NCBI GenBank assembly: GCA_017997515.1
Contig: JAGOEY010000098.1
Coordinates: 1 to 6,682 of the forward strand
Source: Burkholderiaceae bacterium
GTDB taxonomy: Bacteria; Pseudomonadota; Gammaproteobacteria; Burkholderiales; Burkholderiaceae
Direction of reading: 5' to 3'
Length of the DNA: 6,682 nucleotides
Shown here: positions 5,281 to 6,682 of the stretch, piece by piece
How the letters are laid out: each line of letters starts with the position of its first letter
Numbering within the stretch: the stretch's first letter is position 1
Notes under the pieces: generated by a model
Databases searched by the model: none
What the model saw: the letters and a program-made list of their open reading frames with translations, nothing else
What the model was told of the DNA's origin: nothing
Program-made: the position numbers and the translations under genes

Positions 5281-6682
5281 CAGACGACACCCGCCCCGCC
5301 CCGCGCCCGGTCGAAATCGCCCTGCTCGCCAGCGTTTTCGTGGTGGCGGCCTGCGGGCTGTTGTACGAGCTGGCGGCGGGCGCGCTGGCGTCGTATGTGC
5401 TGGGGGATTCGGTGCTGCAGTTCAGCACCATCATCGGCACCTACCTGTTTGCCATGGGGGTGGGCTCTTACCTCTCGCGCTTTTTCGAGCGGCAGTTGCC
5501 CGCGCACTTTCTGCGCATCGAGCTGATGGTGGCGCTGGTGGGCGGCATGTTGCCTGCCACGCTGTTTCTGGCCAATGCCTATGTGCCCGGGGCCTTCCGG
5601 TTTCTGCTCTACGGCATGGTGATGCTGGTCGGTACTTTTGTGGGGCTGGAGATTCCGCTGGTGATGCGCATCCTCAAGCGCAACGTGGCGCTGAAAGACC
5701 TGGTGAGCCAGGTGCTGACCTTCGACTACCTGGGCGCACTGGCGGTGTCGCTGGCGTTTCCGCTGGTGCTGGTGCCGCAGCTGGGGCTGATCCGCACGGG
5801 GCTGCTGTTTGGCCTGATGAACGCCGCTGTGGCACTGTGGGCGCTGTGGATGTTCCGCCACGAGCTGCGCCACTTGCGCGCCCATGTGGTGGCGGGCCTG
5901 CTGACCATGGCGACACTGGCGGCGGCCTTTGCGGGTGCAGACCACATCAGCAGTTTTGCCGAAGACAAGTTCTACCAGGACCGCATCGTGTTTGCCGCGT
6001 CGTCGCCCTACCAGCGCATCGTGGTGACGCAGGGGCGTGGTGGGCACCGGCTGTTTCTCAACGGCAACCTGCAGTTTGCCGAGCGCGACGAATACCGCTA
6101 CCACGAGGCCTTGGTGCACCCGGTGATGGCCGCCCACGGCGCGCCCAAACGGGTGGCCGTGCTGGGCGGCGGCGACGGCATGGCGGTGCGCGAGATTCTC
6201 AAATACCCGTCGGTTGAACAGGTCACGCTGGTGGAGCTGGACCCGAACATGACGCAGCTGTTCAGCGAACACGCCACGCTGGCCGGGCTCAACGGCCATG
6301 CGCTGGCATCGCCCAAGGTGAAGGTGGTCAACACCGACGCCTTCAAGTGGCTGCAAGACACCGACGAAGTTTTTGACGTGATCGTGGTGGACTTCCCCGA
6401 CCCGACCAACTTTGCCATCGGCAAGCTCTACACCAACAGCTTCTACGCGCTGCTGGACCAGCGGCTGTCTGCCAGCGGGTACGCCGTGATCCAGACCACC
6501 TCACCCCTGGTGGCGCGCAAGAGTTACTGGACTGTGGCGCAGACGATTGAATCCACCGGCCTCACCGTCACGCCCTACCACGCCCATGTGCCGAGTTTTG
6601 GCGAATGGGGTTTCATCATCGCCAGCCACCGCCCGTGGCGGCAACCCGACACGCTGCCCAGCGGGCTGCGGTTTTTGAGCCT
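5277..6682 (+). CDS. Membrane-fused polyamine aminopropyltransferase (spermidine synthase-like), 3' truncated by window
   Basis: The frame is open from ATG 5277 to the window end, giving 468 visible residues. The N-terminal part has about seven hydrophobic helices (near 13-35, 46-66, 81-103, 107-130, 150-168, 172-193 and 203-221), including GLEIPL (123-128) and FDYLGAL (149-155), and implies an inner-membrane location. The C-terminal part is a spermidine synthase-like domain: SPYQ (243-246), LNGNLQ (261-266) and DEYRYHE (271-277) match the family's beta-hairpin and substrate-gate region. GGGDG (297-301) and VELD (319-322) bind the nucleoside cofactor, and D372/D375 in DFPDP correspond to the catalytic DxxDP. 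By family it would transfer an aminopropyl group from decarboxylated SAM to a polyamine; the true acceptor and the role of the membrane part cannot be read from sequence. The ATG overlaps the res stop (ATGA) and no strong ribosome site precedes it, so translation is probably coupled to res. Such proteins usually exceed 500 residues, so only a short tail should be missing. Confidence 0.85.
   Translation, partial: MTDDTRPAPRPVEIALLASVFVVAACGLLYELAAGALASYVLGDSVLQFSTIIGTYLFAMGVGSYLSRFFERQLPAHFLRIELMVALVGGMLPATLFLANAYVPGAFRFLLYGMVMLVGTFVGLEIPLVMRILKRNVALKDLVSQVLTFDYLGALAVSLAFPLVLVPQLGLIRTGLLFGLMNAAVALWALWMFRHELRHLRAHVVAGLLTMATLAAAFAGADHISSFAEDKFYQDRIVFAASSPYQRIVVTQGRGGHRLFLNGNLQFAERDEYRYHEALVHPVMAAHGAPKRVAVLGGGDGMAVREILKYPSVEQVTLVELDPNMTQLFSEHATLAGLNGHALASPKVKVVNTDAFKWLQDTDEVFDVIVVDFPDPTNFAIGKLYTNSFYALLDQRLSASGYAVIQTTSPLVARKSYWTVAQTIESTGLTVTPYHAHVPSFGEWGFIIASHRPWRQPDTLPSGLRFLS

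Noticed and set aside
5150..6217. 355-codon plus-strand frame overlapping res and the membrane protein
   Set aside because: It is out of frame with both motif-bearing genes, crosses their boundary, and its product is an Ala/Gly/Arg-rich translation with no domain.
4917..6356. Long 479-codon open frame on the minus strand
   Set aside because: It lies opposite res and the membrane aminopropyltransferase, both with clear family motifs. Its translation is rich in His, Gln and Arg without recognisable domains, as expected for the antisense of GC-rich coding DNA.

Overview
The window is GC-rich and almost wholly coding, all on the + strand. It carries part of a Type III-like restriction-modification locus followed directly by a membrane-fused polyamine (spermidine) synthase-family gene. 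The strong GC bias at third codon positions, the protein families and a pair of short palindromic repeats suggest a betaproteobacterium of the Burkholderiales, probably Comamonadaceae (Rhodoferax/Polaromonas/Acidovorax-like). That assignment rests on recognition, not on a search.

Layout: (1) 1-735, the C-terminal part of a DNA methyltransferase (Mod), entering at its SAM-binding motif. (2) 744-2468, a 574-residue protein with an N-terminal AlbA_2 (Schlafen-type) domain, a RecG/GHKL-like segment and C-terminal winged-helix-like segments, 8 bp downstream of mod. (3) 2469-2568, the only real intergenic gap. It is AT-richer and packed with copies of a GCCAAT core in both orientations, including a 14-bp inverted repeat, and looks like an operator or other control region. 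(4) 2569-5280, a 903-residue Res subunit with complete SF2 helicase motifs and a C-terminal PD-(D/E)xK nuclease signature. (5) 5277-6682, a gene overlapping the res stop by ATGA and running off the window. It encodes a seven-helix membrane domain fused to an aminopropyltransferase domain.

How they could work together: Mod would methylate a recognition site and Res would cleave unmethylated DNA by ATP-driven translocation or switching. The AlbA_2 protein between them is probably a DNA/RNA-binding accessory or regulator; its role is not known from the sequence. The last gene is a metabolic or membrane gene that appears to be translationally coupled to res, which is an odd partnership.

The most notable structure outside the genes is a diverged copy of one short palindromic repeat inside mod (about 331-390, forward) and another inside res (about 4029-4092, reverse). 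Both are translated in frame and both add linker-like residues. They look like a REP/MITE-type element that tolerates insertion into coding DNA. The second notable structure is the GCCAAT cluster in front of res.
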